Positions 1 to 5,264 are shown, numbered from the stretch's first letter. The stretch is 5,264 nt of DNA from Lachnospiraceae bacterium (GCA_024403585.1 JAKSRN010000145.1:1-5264); one strand, 5' to 3'. Notes: generated by a model not told the origin, from the sequence alone. Made by a program: numbers and translations.

Positions 1-311
1 GCAATTTCCTTCTCCGGGTCATTGCTTGTATCGGCAAGTACGGAGAGGTAGCCTTTTTCAATCAGTTTTGTTGAGATACCCCTTGTTACCCGGGATACAG
101 CTTCTGAATCAAGTTTGGGAATGATCAGAGCCACATGTTTGGTTGTTCCTGTTCGAAGCATCTGCGCAGCCGGGTCCGGCTGGTAGCCGGTTTCATCAAT
201 GGCTCTGCGGATCCTGTCGCGCTTTTCCTGGCTTAAGGAACCACCATTCAGGTAACGGCTCACGGCAGAACTGGAAACTCCTGCAAGCTCCGCCAGTTCT
301 TTCATGGTCAT
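1..311 (-). CDS. LacI-family transcriptional repressor, N-terminal part (likely sucrose-type, ScrR-like)
   Basis: Partial gene: 103 codons from ATG at 311 are visible, then the reading frame leaves the left edge. Residues 3-22 form the LacI-type helix-turn-helix (MKELAELAGVSSSAVSRYLN), with recognition helix around residues 13-22. Residues 45-54 (QPDPAAQMLR) match the hinge helix that inserts into the minor groove, and the effector-binding domain begins near residue 58 (HVALIIPKLDSEA). The family is cytosolic, binds DNA as a dimer and responds to a sugar or sugar phosphate. The wording VSRYLNGG resembles repressors of sucrose operons in Firmicutes (recalled, not searched). AGGAGG at 320-325 lies 8 bases before this ATG; an internal ATG at 305 would be 14 bases away, so 311 is preferred. 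It follows the GH13 gene by 47 bases without a terminator, so it is probably co-transcribed and may control itself through the dyads upstream of that gene. The effector is inferred from context only. Confidence 0.93.
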   Translation of the reverse strand, partial: MTMKELAELAGVSSSAVSRYLNGGSLSQEKRDRIRRAIDETGYQPDPAAQMLRTGTTKHVALIIPKLDSEAVSRVTRGISTKLIEKGYLSVLADTSNDPEKEI

Positions 312-319
312 AGTACAGT

Positions 320-325
320 CCTCCT
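320..325 (-). promoter_or_regulatory. Ribosome binding site of the LacI-type regulator
   Basis: Perfect AGGAGG on the minus strand, 8 bases from the ATG at 311. It decides between that start and the in-frame ATG at 305. It lies within the 47-base gap after the GH13 stop codon, so translation of the regulator is independent even if the mRNA is shared. Confidence 0.8.
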
Positions 326-358
326 GCTTTGGGATCCATCGCAAGAGAAACAAGGGAA

Positions 359-2227
359 TCAGTGCTGTTTTTTCAGCCAGTAGAATCCAAACGGTTTCAT
401 ATGGATGGATGAGATATTCATAGTCTGACCGGAGATCAGATCGGTGTATGCTGCGTCCTCGCAGTTGATGTTCAGCTCATATTCAGAGAAGTTGAAGAGA
501 CCTACGAATTCCTCTCCATTATACATACGTTTCAGTCCGAAAACATGGTCGGAACCTGTATAGTAGGTATACACATCTGCGTCGGCACGGAAGAGAGAAT
601 CTCCACCACGGATCTCTTCCAGCTTGCGAAGTGCATGGAAAAGCTGACCCTGTCTGGTGCTGAGATCATCACGGAGAGCTGCCAGATCCCAGTCAAAGTT
701 GCCACGGTGCAGATAACGGCTGTCAGAAGCTTTATCCGGATCCTCGTGGTAGCTGTAATCGTTCAGCTGACCAATCTCATCACCGCTGTATAATACAGGG
801 ATTCCGCTCTGGGTGAGTACCCACGCATGCAACATTATATCACAGTCAAGAGAGGTCTGCAAAGCCTCAGCATTGTTTTCAAATACAGCAGCCTCTGTTC
901 CAACCAGGGATGCAGTTGTACCACACATTCTGGCATCACCCAGGCGTGGATCATCGTTGTATAATTCGCCTCTGGACTTGCTTCCGTATATAAAGCCCTG
1001 GAAATAGTCGTTCAGGAATTTCTTATGAGCTACTTCCTCCATACCGAACTGTGACAGCCAAGGGAAATCCAGGCCCCAGCCAATGTCGTCATGGCAGCGC
1101 AGATAATTCTGGAACATGTATTCATGAGGCAGAGCATTCAGCTGATCCATCTGATAGGTCAGAAGACGGGTATCTTTGGTTGCAAGAGTATGCCAGGTAG
1201 TACACATGGTGGTTGCATTGTAGAGCATGTGGCACTCCTGTTTCTCCTGTGTTCCAAAATAAGGTGCCAGTTTGCTTGGCTCCATTACTACTTCACCCAG
1301 AAGGAGAACACTTGGGCAGACAATCTTGCAGGCAAGATGCATCATACGGCAGAGTGTATGTACCTGAGGCAGGTTTCTGCAGTTGGTACCCAGCTCTTTC
1401 CAGATATATGGAACCGCATCAAGACGGATGACATCCATACCTCTGTTGGTCAGGTAGAGGAGATTTTCCATCATATCATTGAATACGATTGGGTTTGCAT
1501 AGTTCAGATCCCACTGATATGGATAGAAAGTGGTCATGACAACCTGTTTGCAGTCATCAAACCAGGTAAAGTTGCCAGGAGCGGTTGTTGGGAAAACCTG
1601 AGGAACCTGTTTTTCATATTCGTTCGGAATGTCCCAGTTATCATAGAAGTAATAGCGGCTTCTTGCTGTTTCATCGCCTTTTCTTGCTGCCTGTGCCCAC
1701 TCATGATCTTCACTGGTGTGGTTCATAACGAAATCCAGACAGAGACACATTCCTTTCTCATGGGCTGCATCTGCCAGGGCTTCCAGATCCTCCATGGTTC
1801 CAAGAGCTGGCTGCACACATCTGAAATCAGCAACTGCATAGCCACCGTCATCTCTTCCTTTAGGACTCTTTAACAGAGGCATCAGGTGCAGATAGTTGAT
1901 TCCACACTCCTCAAGATATGGAAGCTTTTCCTGAACACCCTGCAGAGTACCTGCAAACTGAGGAACATAGAGCATCATTCCCAAAAGCTTGTTGGAACGG
2001 TACCACTCTGGATCTGCAAGGCGGGCCTCGTCAATTTTTCTTAACGCTTCTTTTCTCTCATCAAAGCTCTTGCGGAGCATATTTACAAAATACTCATAAG
2101 CAGTCATATCATTATGATAGAGTTCACAGTAGAGCCACTTGAGTTCATCCTCGTAGATGGCCAGACGCTGATCAAAAGCAGAAGTGGTTGCTTTTTCAGT
2201 TGTTTTCTTTACAGTTTGTTTTGCCAT
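359..2227 (-). CDS. GH13 subfamily 4 glucosyltransferase/hydrolase, amylosucrase type
   Basis: Complete 622-residue cytosolic enzyme with no signal peptide, close to the 636 residues of Neisseria polysaccharea amylosucrase. Amylosucrase (EC 2.4.1.4) splits sucrose, builds an alpha-1,4-glucan and releases fructose; some GH13_4 members mainly hydrolyse sucrose. Layout: Lys/Thr-rich tail and helical N domain (about 1-80), (beta/alpha)8 barrel from about 81, B domain after beta-3 (about 170-240), B'-like region (about 382-445), C domain (about 540-622). GH13 motifs: DFVMNH 165-170, MDVIRLDA 264-271, GEVV 311-314, RCHDDIGW 377-384. By alignment from memory, the nucleophile is D270, the acid/base E312 and the transition-state Asp D380; R268, H170 and H379 complete the site. 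D127 and R504 match the D144-R509 pair closing the glucose pocket, and R433 matches R446. K402 replaces R415, an acceptor-side Arg. AGGAGG lies 5 bases before the ATG. The gene leads the minus-strand operon, divergent from the sucrose-type permease. GH13_4 is near certain; synthesis versus hydrolysis cannot be told. Confidence 0.93.
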   Translation of the reverse strand: MAKQTVKKTTEKATTSAFDQRLAIYEDELKWLYCELYHNDMTAYEYFVNMLRKSFDERKEALRKIDEARLADPEWYRSNKLLGMMLYVPQFAGTLQGVQEKLPYLEECGINYLHLMPLLKSPKGRDDGGYAVADFRCVQPALGTMEDLEALADAAHEKGMCLCLDFVMNHTSEDHEWAQAARKGDETARSRYYFYDNWDIPNEYEKQVPQVFPTTAPGNFTWFDDCKQVVMTTFYPYQWDLNYANPIVFNDMMENLLYLTNRGMDVIRLDAVPYIWKELGTNCRNLPQVHTLCRMMHLACKIVCPSVLLLGEVVMEPSKLAPYFGTQEKQECHMLYNATTMCTTWHTLATKDTRLLTYQMDQLNALPHEYMFQNYLRCHDDIGWGLDFPWLSQFGMEEVAHKKFLNDYFQGFIYGSKSRGELYNDDPRLGDARMCGTTASLVGTEAAVFENNAEALQTSLDCDIMLHAWVLTQSGIPVLYSGDEIGQLNDYSYHEDPDKASDSRYLHRGNFDWDLAALRDDLSTRQGQLFHALRKLEEIRGGDSLFRADADVYTYYTGSDHVFGLKRMYNGEEFVGLFNFSEYELNINCEDAAYTDLISGQTMNISSIHMKPFGFYWLKKQH

Positions 2228-2232
2228 AAGAT

Positions 2233-2238
2233 CCTCCT
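2233..2238 (-). promoter_or_regulatory. Ribosome binding site of the GH13_4 gene
   Basis: Perfect AGGAGG on the minus strand, separated by 5 bases (ATCTT) from the ATG at 2227. It supports that start and the short Lys/Thr-rich N-terminal tail. Confidence 0.8.
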
Positions 2239-2251
2239 GTTTTTCCTATTC

Positions 2252-2260
2252 TATATAACA
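2252..2260 (-). promoter_or_regulatory. Possible extended -10 promoter for the GH13_4 operon
   Basis: On the minus strand the bases read TGTTATATA, an extended -10 (TG, one base, TATATA). No good -35 lies 16-18 bases upstream. Transcription would start near 2245, giving a leader of only about 18 bases that still includes the AGGAGG. It competes with the candidate at 2304-2332; neither can be settled from sequence. Confidence 0.3.
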
Positions 2261-2283
2261 GTAATCAATATTGAAATTATTAG

Positions 2284-2297
2284 TGAAAACGTATTCA
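2284..2297. promoter_or_regulatory. 14-bp operator-like dyad, GH13 side (LacI-family operator and/or cre)
   Basis: TGAAAACGTATTCA is a 14-bp dyad with a central CG and one mismatched pair. It fits a LacI-family operator and also satisfies the catabolite-responsive pattern TGNAANCGNWNWCA bound by CcpA. It lies 57 bases upstream of the GH13_4 start codon and would cover about +1 to +14 of the promoter proposed at 2304-2332. It is similar to the perfect dyad in front of the PTS gene, so one regulator probably reads both. Confidence 0.65.
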
Positions 2298-2303
2298 AAA
2301 CAT

Positions 2304-2332
2304 AAAGTATCATTGAAACTATGCTTTGGCAA
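2304..2332 (-). promoter_or_regulatory. Possible sigma-A promoter for the GH13_4 operon
   Basis: Minus strand: TTGCCA (2332-2327, 5 of 6 to the -35 consensus), 17 bases, then TACTTT (2309-2304, a weak -10). The predicted start near 2297 falls at the edge of the operator-like dyad, an arrangement in which a bound repressor would block initiation. The weak -10 keeps confidence low. Confidence 0.35.
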
Positions 2333-2362
2333 TAGAAAAGTAATAATTGGACGAGAAAAAGG

Positions 2363-2392
2363 AATAATACATAAATTAATCCATGTATTATT
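2363..2392. repeat. Perfect 10-bp inverted repeat with 10-base spacer in the divergent control region
   Basis: AATAATACAT at 2363-2372 and its exact reverse complement ATGTATTATT at 2383-2392 surround a 10-base spacer. The repeat is AT-rich and lies between the two divergent promoters, upstream of each. No T-run follows the arm on either strand, so it is not an intrinsic terminator. It could be a binding site for a second regulator or a DNA-structure element; its role is unknown. Confidence 0.6.
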
Positions 2393-2407
2393 GTGCAAAA
2401 ATCCATA

Positions 2408-2436
2408 TGGACAAAAATGAAAGCGTGATTTATTAT
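2408..2436 (+). promoter_or_regulatory. Sigma-A promoter of the PTS gene
   Basis: TGGACA (2408-2413, 5 of 6 to TTGACA), an exact 17-base spacer, then TATTAT (2431-2436, 5 of 6 to TATAAT). Transcription should start near 2443. The -35 overlaps a 10-bp palindrome, TCCATATGGA (2402-2411). The perfect operator-like dyad begins about four bases after the predicted start, so a repressor there would block initiation or early elongation. The leader shows no obvious antiterminator hairpin or terminator, which points to repressor control rather than LicT/SacY-type antitermination. Confidence 0.65.
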
Positions 2437-2446
2437 GAAATTACGA

Positions 2447-2460
2447 TGAAATCGATTTCA
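2447..2460. promoter_or_regulatory. Perfect 14-bp operator palindrome, PTS side (LacI-family operator and/or cre)
   Basis: TGAAATCGATTTCA is its own reverse complement over all 14 bases, with the central CG typical of LacI-family operators. It also satisfies the cre pattern TGNAANCGNWNWCA. It lies at about +5 to +18 of the predicted PTS transcript, 50 bases before the preferred start codon. The LacI-type regulator encoded at the left edge is the obvious ligand; CcpA is the alternative or an additional one. Confidence 0.75.
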
Positions 2461-2493
2461 AAAGAAAATCACAAAATTGCAAAAGAATGAAAA

Positions 2494-2505
2494 GAGAGGA
2501 AAAGG
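2494..2505 (+). promoter_or_regulatory. Ribosome binding site that decides the PTS gene start
   Basis: The purine stretch GAGAGGAAAAGG lies 5-11 bases before the ATG at 2511. The upstream in-frame ATG at 2487 has no Shine-Dalgarno sequence in front of it. This favours 2511. Confidence 0.6.
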
Positions 2506-2510
2506 CAGAT

Positions 2511-4391
2511 ATGGATTATCGCAGATGTGCAGAAGAAATCTTTACTGCAGTGGGCAAGAGGGAAAATCTTGTTAGTGCAGCCCACTGTGCAACCCGCCTC
2601 AGACTGGTTACTAATGATAACAGCAAGGTGGATATGGAAACACTGGAAAATATTGAAGGTGTAAAAGGTGTGTTCTCCTCCAACGGACAGCTTCAGATCA
2701 TCATCGGAACAGGTACAGTTAATAAGGTATATGATGAATTCCTGTCAGTATCCGGTATGAGTGCAGCAACAAAGGACGAGGTAAAAGCAGCAGCTGCTGC
2801 AAAACAGCCGCTTCCTAAGAGAATGGTAAAAGCTCTTGGAGATGTATTTGTTCCTATTCTTCCTGCAATCGTAGCAGCAGGACTTATGATGGGTCTGGTA
2901 GAGGCTCTTGGAAAATTCTTCCCGGCATTTGCTGGAAGCGATATTTACAGCTGGATGGATCTGGTATCCAACACGGCTATTGTGTATCTGCCGGTTCTGG
3001 TAGCGATTTCTGCAGCAAGAGTATTCGGAGGCAACATTTTCCTGGGTGGTACCATCGGTATGCTGTTGATGCATATGAACCTGCTCAGTGCATGGACTGC
3101 TGCTTCTGATCCGTCGCAGATCCAGTACTGGAAGATCCTTTGCTTCAATATCCGTCAGGTAAACTACCAGGGACATATCATCCCGATCATCATTGCCATC
3201 TGGCTGATGTGTGCGATTGAAAAATGGCTCCACAAACATGTACCGGAGATGATCGACCTGTTTGTAACTCCTCTGGTAACTGTAATTGTAACAGCCTTCC
3301 TGACTATGACAATTATCGGACCTGTATTTATCGTAGTTGAAAACAATATCCTTACAGCAGTTAAATTCCTGCTGACTCTTCCAATGGGAATCGGTTCCCT
3401 GATCTGTGGTGCGATCTACCCACTGACAGTAGTTTGTGGTGTGCACCATATGTTCAATGTACTTGAGGCAGGCATGATCGCAGAAAACGGAATGAACATC
3501 TGGCTTCCTGTATCCTGCTCCGCAAACTTTGCTATGTGTGCAGCCTGCGTTGCTGTATTCGTAAAAACAAAAAGTGTAAAAACAAAATCTCTGGCATTAC
3601 CGGCAGGTATGTCTGCTGCTCTTGGTATCACAGAGCCTGCAATCTTCGGTATCAACCTTCGTTTCGTGAAACCGCTGGTTTGCGGTATGATCGGTGCTGC
3701 AATCGGTGCTGCATTCGGATCTATCGCTGGTGTTTATGGTTCTGCATACGGTGTAACAGGTATTCCTGGATTCCTGATCACAACTGATTGTACCGTACAG
3801 TACACCATCATGCTGTTGATCTCCGGTATCATTGCCTTTGTTCTTACCTATATCTTCTGGAAAGAGGATGCTCCAAAAACTGAGGAAAATGCTGCTGATG
3901 GAAAAGCAGCTAAAGACGAAGCTCCTGCAGTTACATGGAAAGAGGGTACAATCCTCAGCCCGGTTAAAGGAGAAGTGATCCTGCATGATCAGATTCCGGA
4001 CGGAACATTTGCATCCGGTGTACTTGGCGCAGGTGTTGGTATCATTCCTGAGGAAGGTATTGTAGTTGCTCCTTGCGACGGAGAAATCTCTACTGTAGCA
4101 GAGAGCAAACATGCCATTGGTGTTTCTTCACCAGACGGTATGGAGATGCTGATCCATGTCGGAATTGATACTGTTCAGATGAACGGTGATGGTTTTGAGC
4201 CACTGGTTGCTGAAGGTGATCAGGTAAAAGCCGGACAGGTGATCATGAGATTTTCTATTGAGAAGATCAAAAATGCAGGCTATCCAACCTGCACAGCAGT
4301 TCTGCTGACCAACTCTGATGATTATGAGAATTTCAAGGTGGTAAAAACAGGTACTGCGGACAACTGTGAGACAATTATGACTTTATTATAG
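2511..4391 (+). CDS. PTS sugar permease, enzyme IIBCA, sucrose type
   Basis: Complete 626-residue inner-membrane permease, counted from 2511. It would import a disaccharide while phosphorylating it with phosphate passed from HPr, giving sucrose-6-phosphate if the substrate is sucrose. IIB spans about 1-80 with the phosphorylated Cys at C26 in AAHCATRLRL. IIC spans about 105-450, very hydrophobic, with YQGHIIPI (219-226), VHHMFN (311-316) and the family signature GITEPAIFGIN (372-382). A charged Ala/Glu/Lys linker (about 452-475) leads to a glucose-type IIA (about 478-626) with H534 (KHAIGV) and the phospho-accepting H549 (LIHVGID). All phosphotransfer residues are present, so no separate IIA is needed. 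The in-frame ATG at 2487 would add eight residues (MKREEKAD) but lacks a ribosome binding site, and the MDYRRCAEEIF opening fits the family better. Sucrose is inferred from sequence style, the LacI-type regulator and the GH13_4 neighbour; trehalose or another glucoside is less likely. Confidence 0.92.
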   Translation: MDYRRCAEEIFTAVGKRENLVSAAHCATRLRLVTNDNSKVDMETLENIEGVKGVFSSNGQLQIIIGTGTVNKVYDEFLSVSGMSAATKDEVKAAAAAKQPLPKRMVKALGDVFVPILPAIVAAGLMMGLVEALGKFFPAFAGSDIYSWMDLVSNTAIVYLPVLVAISAARVFGGNIFLGGTIGMLLMHMNLLSAWTAASDPSQIQYWKILCFNIRQVNYQGHIIPIIIAIWLMCAIEKWLHKHVPEMIDLFVTPLVTVIVTAFLTMTIIGPVFIVVENNILTAVKFLLTLPMGIGSLICGAIYPLTVVCGVHHMFNVLEAGMIAENGMNIWLPVSCSANFAMCAACVAVFVKTKSVKTKSLALPAGMSAALGITEPAIFGINLRFVKPLVCGMIGAAIGAAFGSIAGVYGSAYGVTGIPGFLITTDCTVQYTIMLLISGIIAFVLTYIFWKEDAPKTEENAADGKAAKDEAPAVTWKEGTILSPVKGEVILHDQIPDGTFASGVLGAGVGIIPEEGIVVAPCDGEISTVAESKHAIGVSSPDGMEMLIHVGIDTVQMNGDGFEPLVAEGDQVKAGQVIMRFSIEKIKNAGYPTCTAVLLTNSDDYENFKVVKTGTADNCETIMTLL

Positions 4392-4393
4392 AA

Positions 4394-4452
4394 CCCATGA
4401 AAAGCTCTGCCGGGAAAACTCTCTCTTGCTCCCCGGCAGGGCCCCATGAAAA
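4394..4452. repeat. 10-bp direct repeat framing a hairpin between the PTS and HAD genes
   Basis: CCCATGAAAA occurs at 4394-4403 and again at 4443-4452. The copies abut, with no spare base, the two arms of the inverted repeat between them. A perfect terminal inverted repeat enclosed by a direct repeat is the geometry of a small insertion with target-site duplication, but the whole insert would be only 39 bases. A local tandem duplication is the other reading. Confidence 0.6.
4404..4442 (+). other. Strong RNA hairpin in the PTS-HAD intergenic spacer
   Basis: GCTCTGCCGGG (4404-4414) pairs with CCCGGCAGGGC (4432-4442) as an 11-bp stem with one G-U pair and a 17-base pyrimidine-rich loop. The stem begins 12 bases after the PTS stop codon. 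The downstream sequence is purine-rich with no T-run, so it does not look like an intrinsic terminator for the plus strand. It could protect the 3' end of the PTS message, set a processing point that lowers expression of the HAD gene, or cause partial termination. Confidence 0.6.
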
Positions 4453-4493
4453 CAAAAGTGGGAAAAAACAAGAGAAAAGGAATTGATCCAATT

Positions 4494-5264
4494 ATGAAAG
4501 TGATATTTCTGGATATAGACGGAACTTTGACAGAACCCGGCAAGAATACACCGCCACCTTCTGCTGTCGAAGCAATCCGCAGGGCAAGAAAGGCTGGAAA
4601 TAAGGTGTTTCTGTGTACCGGAAGAAATTACGGAATGCTGAAACCCCTGCTTGCTTATGAATTTGACGGTCTGATCTCAAGCTCAGGCGGTTACGTTGAA
4701 GTGGGGGGAGAGGTGATCTACAACCGTCCCTTTACAGAAGACGAGACAATACTGGTTATGGGAGTGCTGGCAGAGAACGGCATCTTCCGTACCGTTGAGT
4801 GTAAAGACGGGTCTTTCACTGACTACGGTCTGAAAGAATTCCTGCGAGCCCATGCGGGAGAGAACGGCAACAGCGAGCTGCTCAGATGGAGAGAGCAGAT
4901 TGAGTCCTCCCTGGGAATACGTCCGATGGGAGAGTATGAGGAGCAGCCGGTTTATAAGGTAGTCCTTATGGCTCTGTCCATGGAAGCCCTTGAAAATGTA
5001 AAAAAGACCCTGGATCCGGCATGCTTCAATGTCTGCATTCAGGAGGCTAACGGTCAGTCAGTGTATAACGGAGAGCTGATCAGCTCCTGCTATGACAAAG
5101 GCCAGGCAGTAAAACGTGTATGTGAGTATCTGGGATGCTCCATCGAAGACAGTTACGGTTTCGGTGACAGCATGAATGATCTGGAGATGGTGGAAGCCGT
5201 TGGTACCAGTGTTGTCATGGAGAATGGCAGTGAGGCGCTGAAGGCAAAGGCTGATCTGGTGGCG
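4494..5264 (+). CDS. HAD-superfamily phosphatase (Cof/IIB type), truncated at the right edge
   Basis: Partial gene: 257 codons are visible with no stop. Proteins of this class are usually about 260-275 residues, so probably only a short C-terminus is missing. HAD motif I is DIDGT (7-11; nucleophile D7, acid/base D9), motif II is CTGR (T42), motif III is K202 in YDKGQAV, and motif IV is GFGDSMND (D225 and D229, for magnesium). The cap inserted between motifs II and III (about residues 78-195) marks type IIB. These cytosolic enzymes dephosphorylate sugar phosphates and other small phosphoesters, often with broad specificity; sucrose-phosphate phosphatases belong to the same class. It lies 102 bases after the PTS gene on the same strand, beyond a hairpin that does not look like a terminator, so co-transcription is likely. 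The chosen ATG has AAAAGG 13 bases upstream, unusually far. An in-frame ATG at 4446 would add 16 basic residues before the motif I strand, which is atypical. The substrate is unknown. Confidence 0.88.
   Translation, partial: MKVIFLDIDGTLTEPGKNTPPPSAVEAIRRARKAGNKVFLCTGRNYGMLKPLLAYEFDGLISSSGGYVEVGGEVIYNRPFTEDETILVMGVLAENGIFRTVECKDGSFTDYGLKEFLRAHAGENGNSELLRWREQIESSLGIRPMGEYEEQPVYKVVLMALSMEALENVKKTLDPACFNVCIQEANGQSVYNGELISSCYDKGQAVKRVCEYLGCSIEDSYGFGDSMNDLEMVEAVGTSVVMENGSEALKAKADLVA

Noticed and set aside
1091..1873. A 260-codon open frame on the plus strand opposite the GH13_4 gene
   Set aside because: It lies entirely antisense to the conserved catalytic barrel, has no recognisable domain, and no ribosome binding site was noted. 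It is a shadow of the real gene.
2265..2274. Short palindrome TCAATATTGA upstream of the GH13_4 gene
   Set aside because: A 10-bp AT-rich palindrome is expected by chance in this base composition and it matches no known site.
2417..2451. Three ATGAAA repeats (2417, 2435, 2446) as a possible iteron or half-site array
   Set aside because: The spacings of 18 and 11 bases are irregular, the words are short and AT-rich, and the last is simply half of the operator palindrome.
2446..2490. A 14-codon leader open frame overlapping the operator and ending at the upstream ATG of the PTS gene
   Set aside because: It has no Shine-Dalgarno sequence, begins only a few bases from the predicted transcript start, and lacks the repeated codons of an attenuator leader peptide.
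2745..3449. Long open frames on the minus strand opposite the PTS gene (also 3597-4112)
   Set aside because: They are Cys/Arg/His-rich, low-quality translations antisense to conserved IIC and IIA sequence, with no recognisable domain.
4404..4442. Intrinsic terminator after the PTS gene
   Set aside because: The stem is strong but no T-run follows on the plus strand. On the minus strand only TTT follows before GC-containing sequence.
4397..4486. A 29-codon open frame spanning the hairpin between the PTS and HAD genes
   Set aside because: No ribosome binding site precedes it, its start is one copy of the direct repeat, and the hairpin occupies most of it. There is no support for translation.

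Overview
This 5.26 kb window looks like chromosomal DNA of a gut-type Firmicute, most likely a Lachnospiraceae relative such as Blautia or Ruminococcus. That placement is inferred. It rests on strong AGGAGG ribosome binding sites, moderate-GC genes beside a very AT-rich intergenic region, a single-chain PTS permease with the domain order IIB-IIC-IIA, and the style of the LacI-type repressor. No rRNA, tRNA, CRISPR array, insertion sequence or phage gene is visible.

Layout. On the minus strand, a complete GH13 subfamily 4 enzyme (amylosucrase type, 2227 to 359) is followed 47 bases later by the 5' part of a LacI-family regulator (start at 311), which runs off the left edge. The two have separate good ribosome binding sites and no terminator between them, so they probably form one operon. 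On the plus strand, diverging from it, lies a complete PTS enzyme IIBCA of the sucrose type (2511 to 4391). About 100 bases further on, an HAD-superfamily phosphatase (4494 to beyond 5264) is cut by the right edge and probably lacks only a short C-terminus.

The 283-base divergent control region (2228 to 2510) holds two 14-bp dyads with a central CG, one in front of each operon. Both fit a LacI-family operator and also the CcpA cre pattern. Each lies just downstream of, or across, the predicted start of transcription of its promoter. A perfect 10-bp inverted repeat sits between the two promoters and is unexplained. Between the PTS and HAD genes, an 11-bp-stem hairpin is framed exactly by a 10-bp direct repeat, which resembles the footprint of a small insertion or duplication.

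How it may work together. The permease should import sucrose as sucrose-6-phosphate, but the window shows no GH32 sucrose-6-phosphate hydrolase. The GH13_4 enzyme keeps the Asp-Arg pair that closes the glucose pocket in amylosucrase, so it should prefer unphosphorylated sucrose. The HAD protein belongs to the class that includes sucrose-phosphate phosphatases. A route of import and phosphorylation, then dephosphorylation by HAD, then glucosyl transfer or hydrolysis by the GH13_4 enzyme would reconcile the gene set. This is a hypothesis and the main point of interest in the window. A conventional hydrolase gene just outside the window would weaken it.
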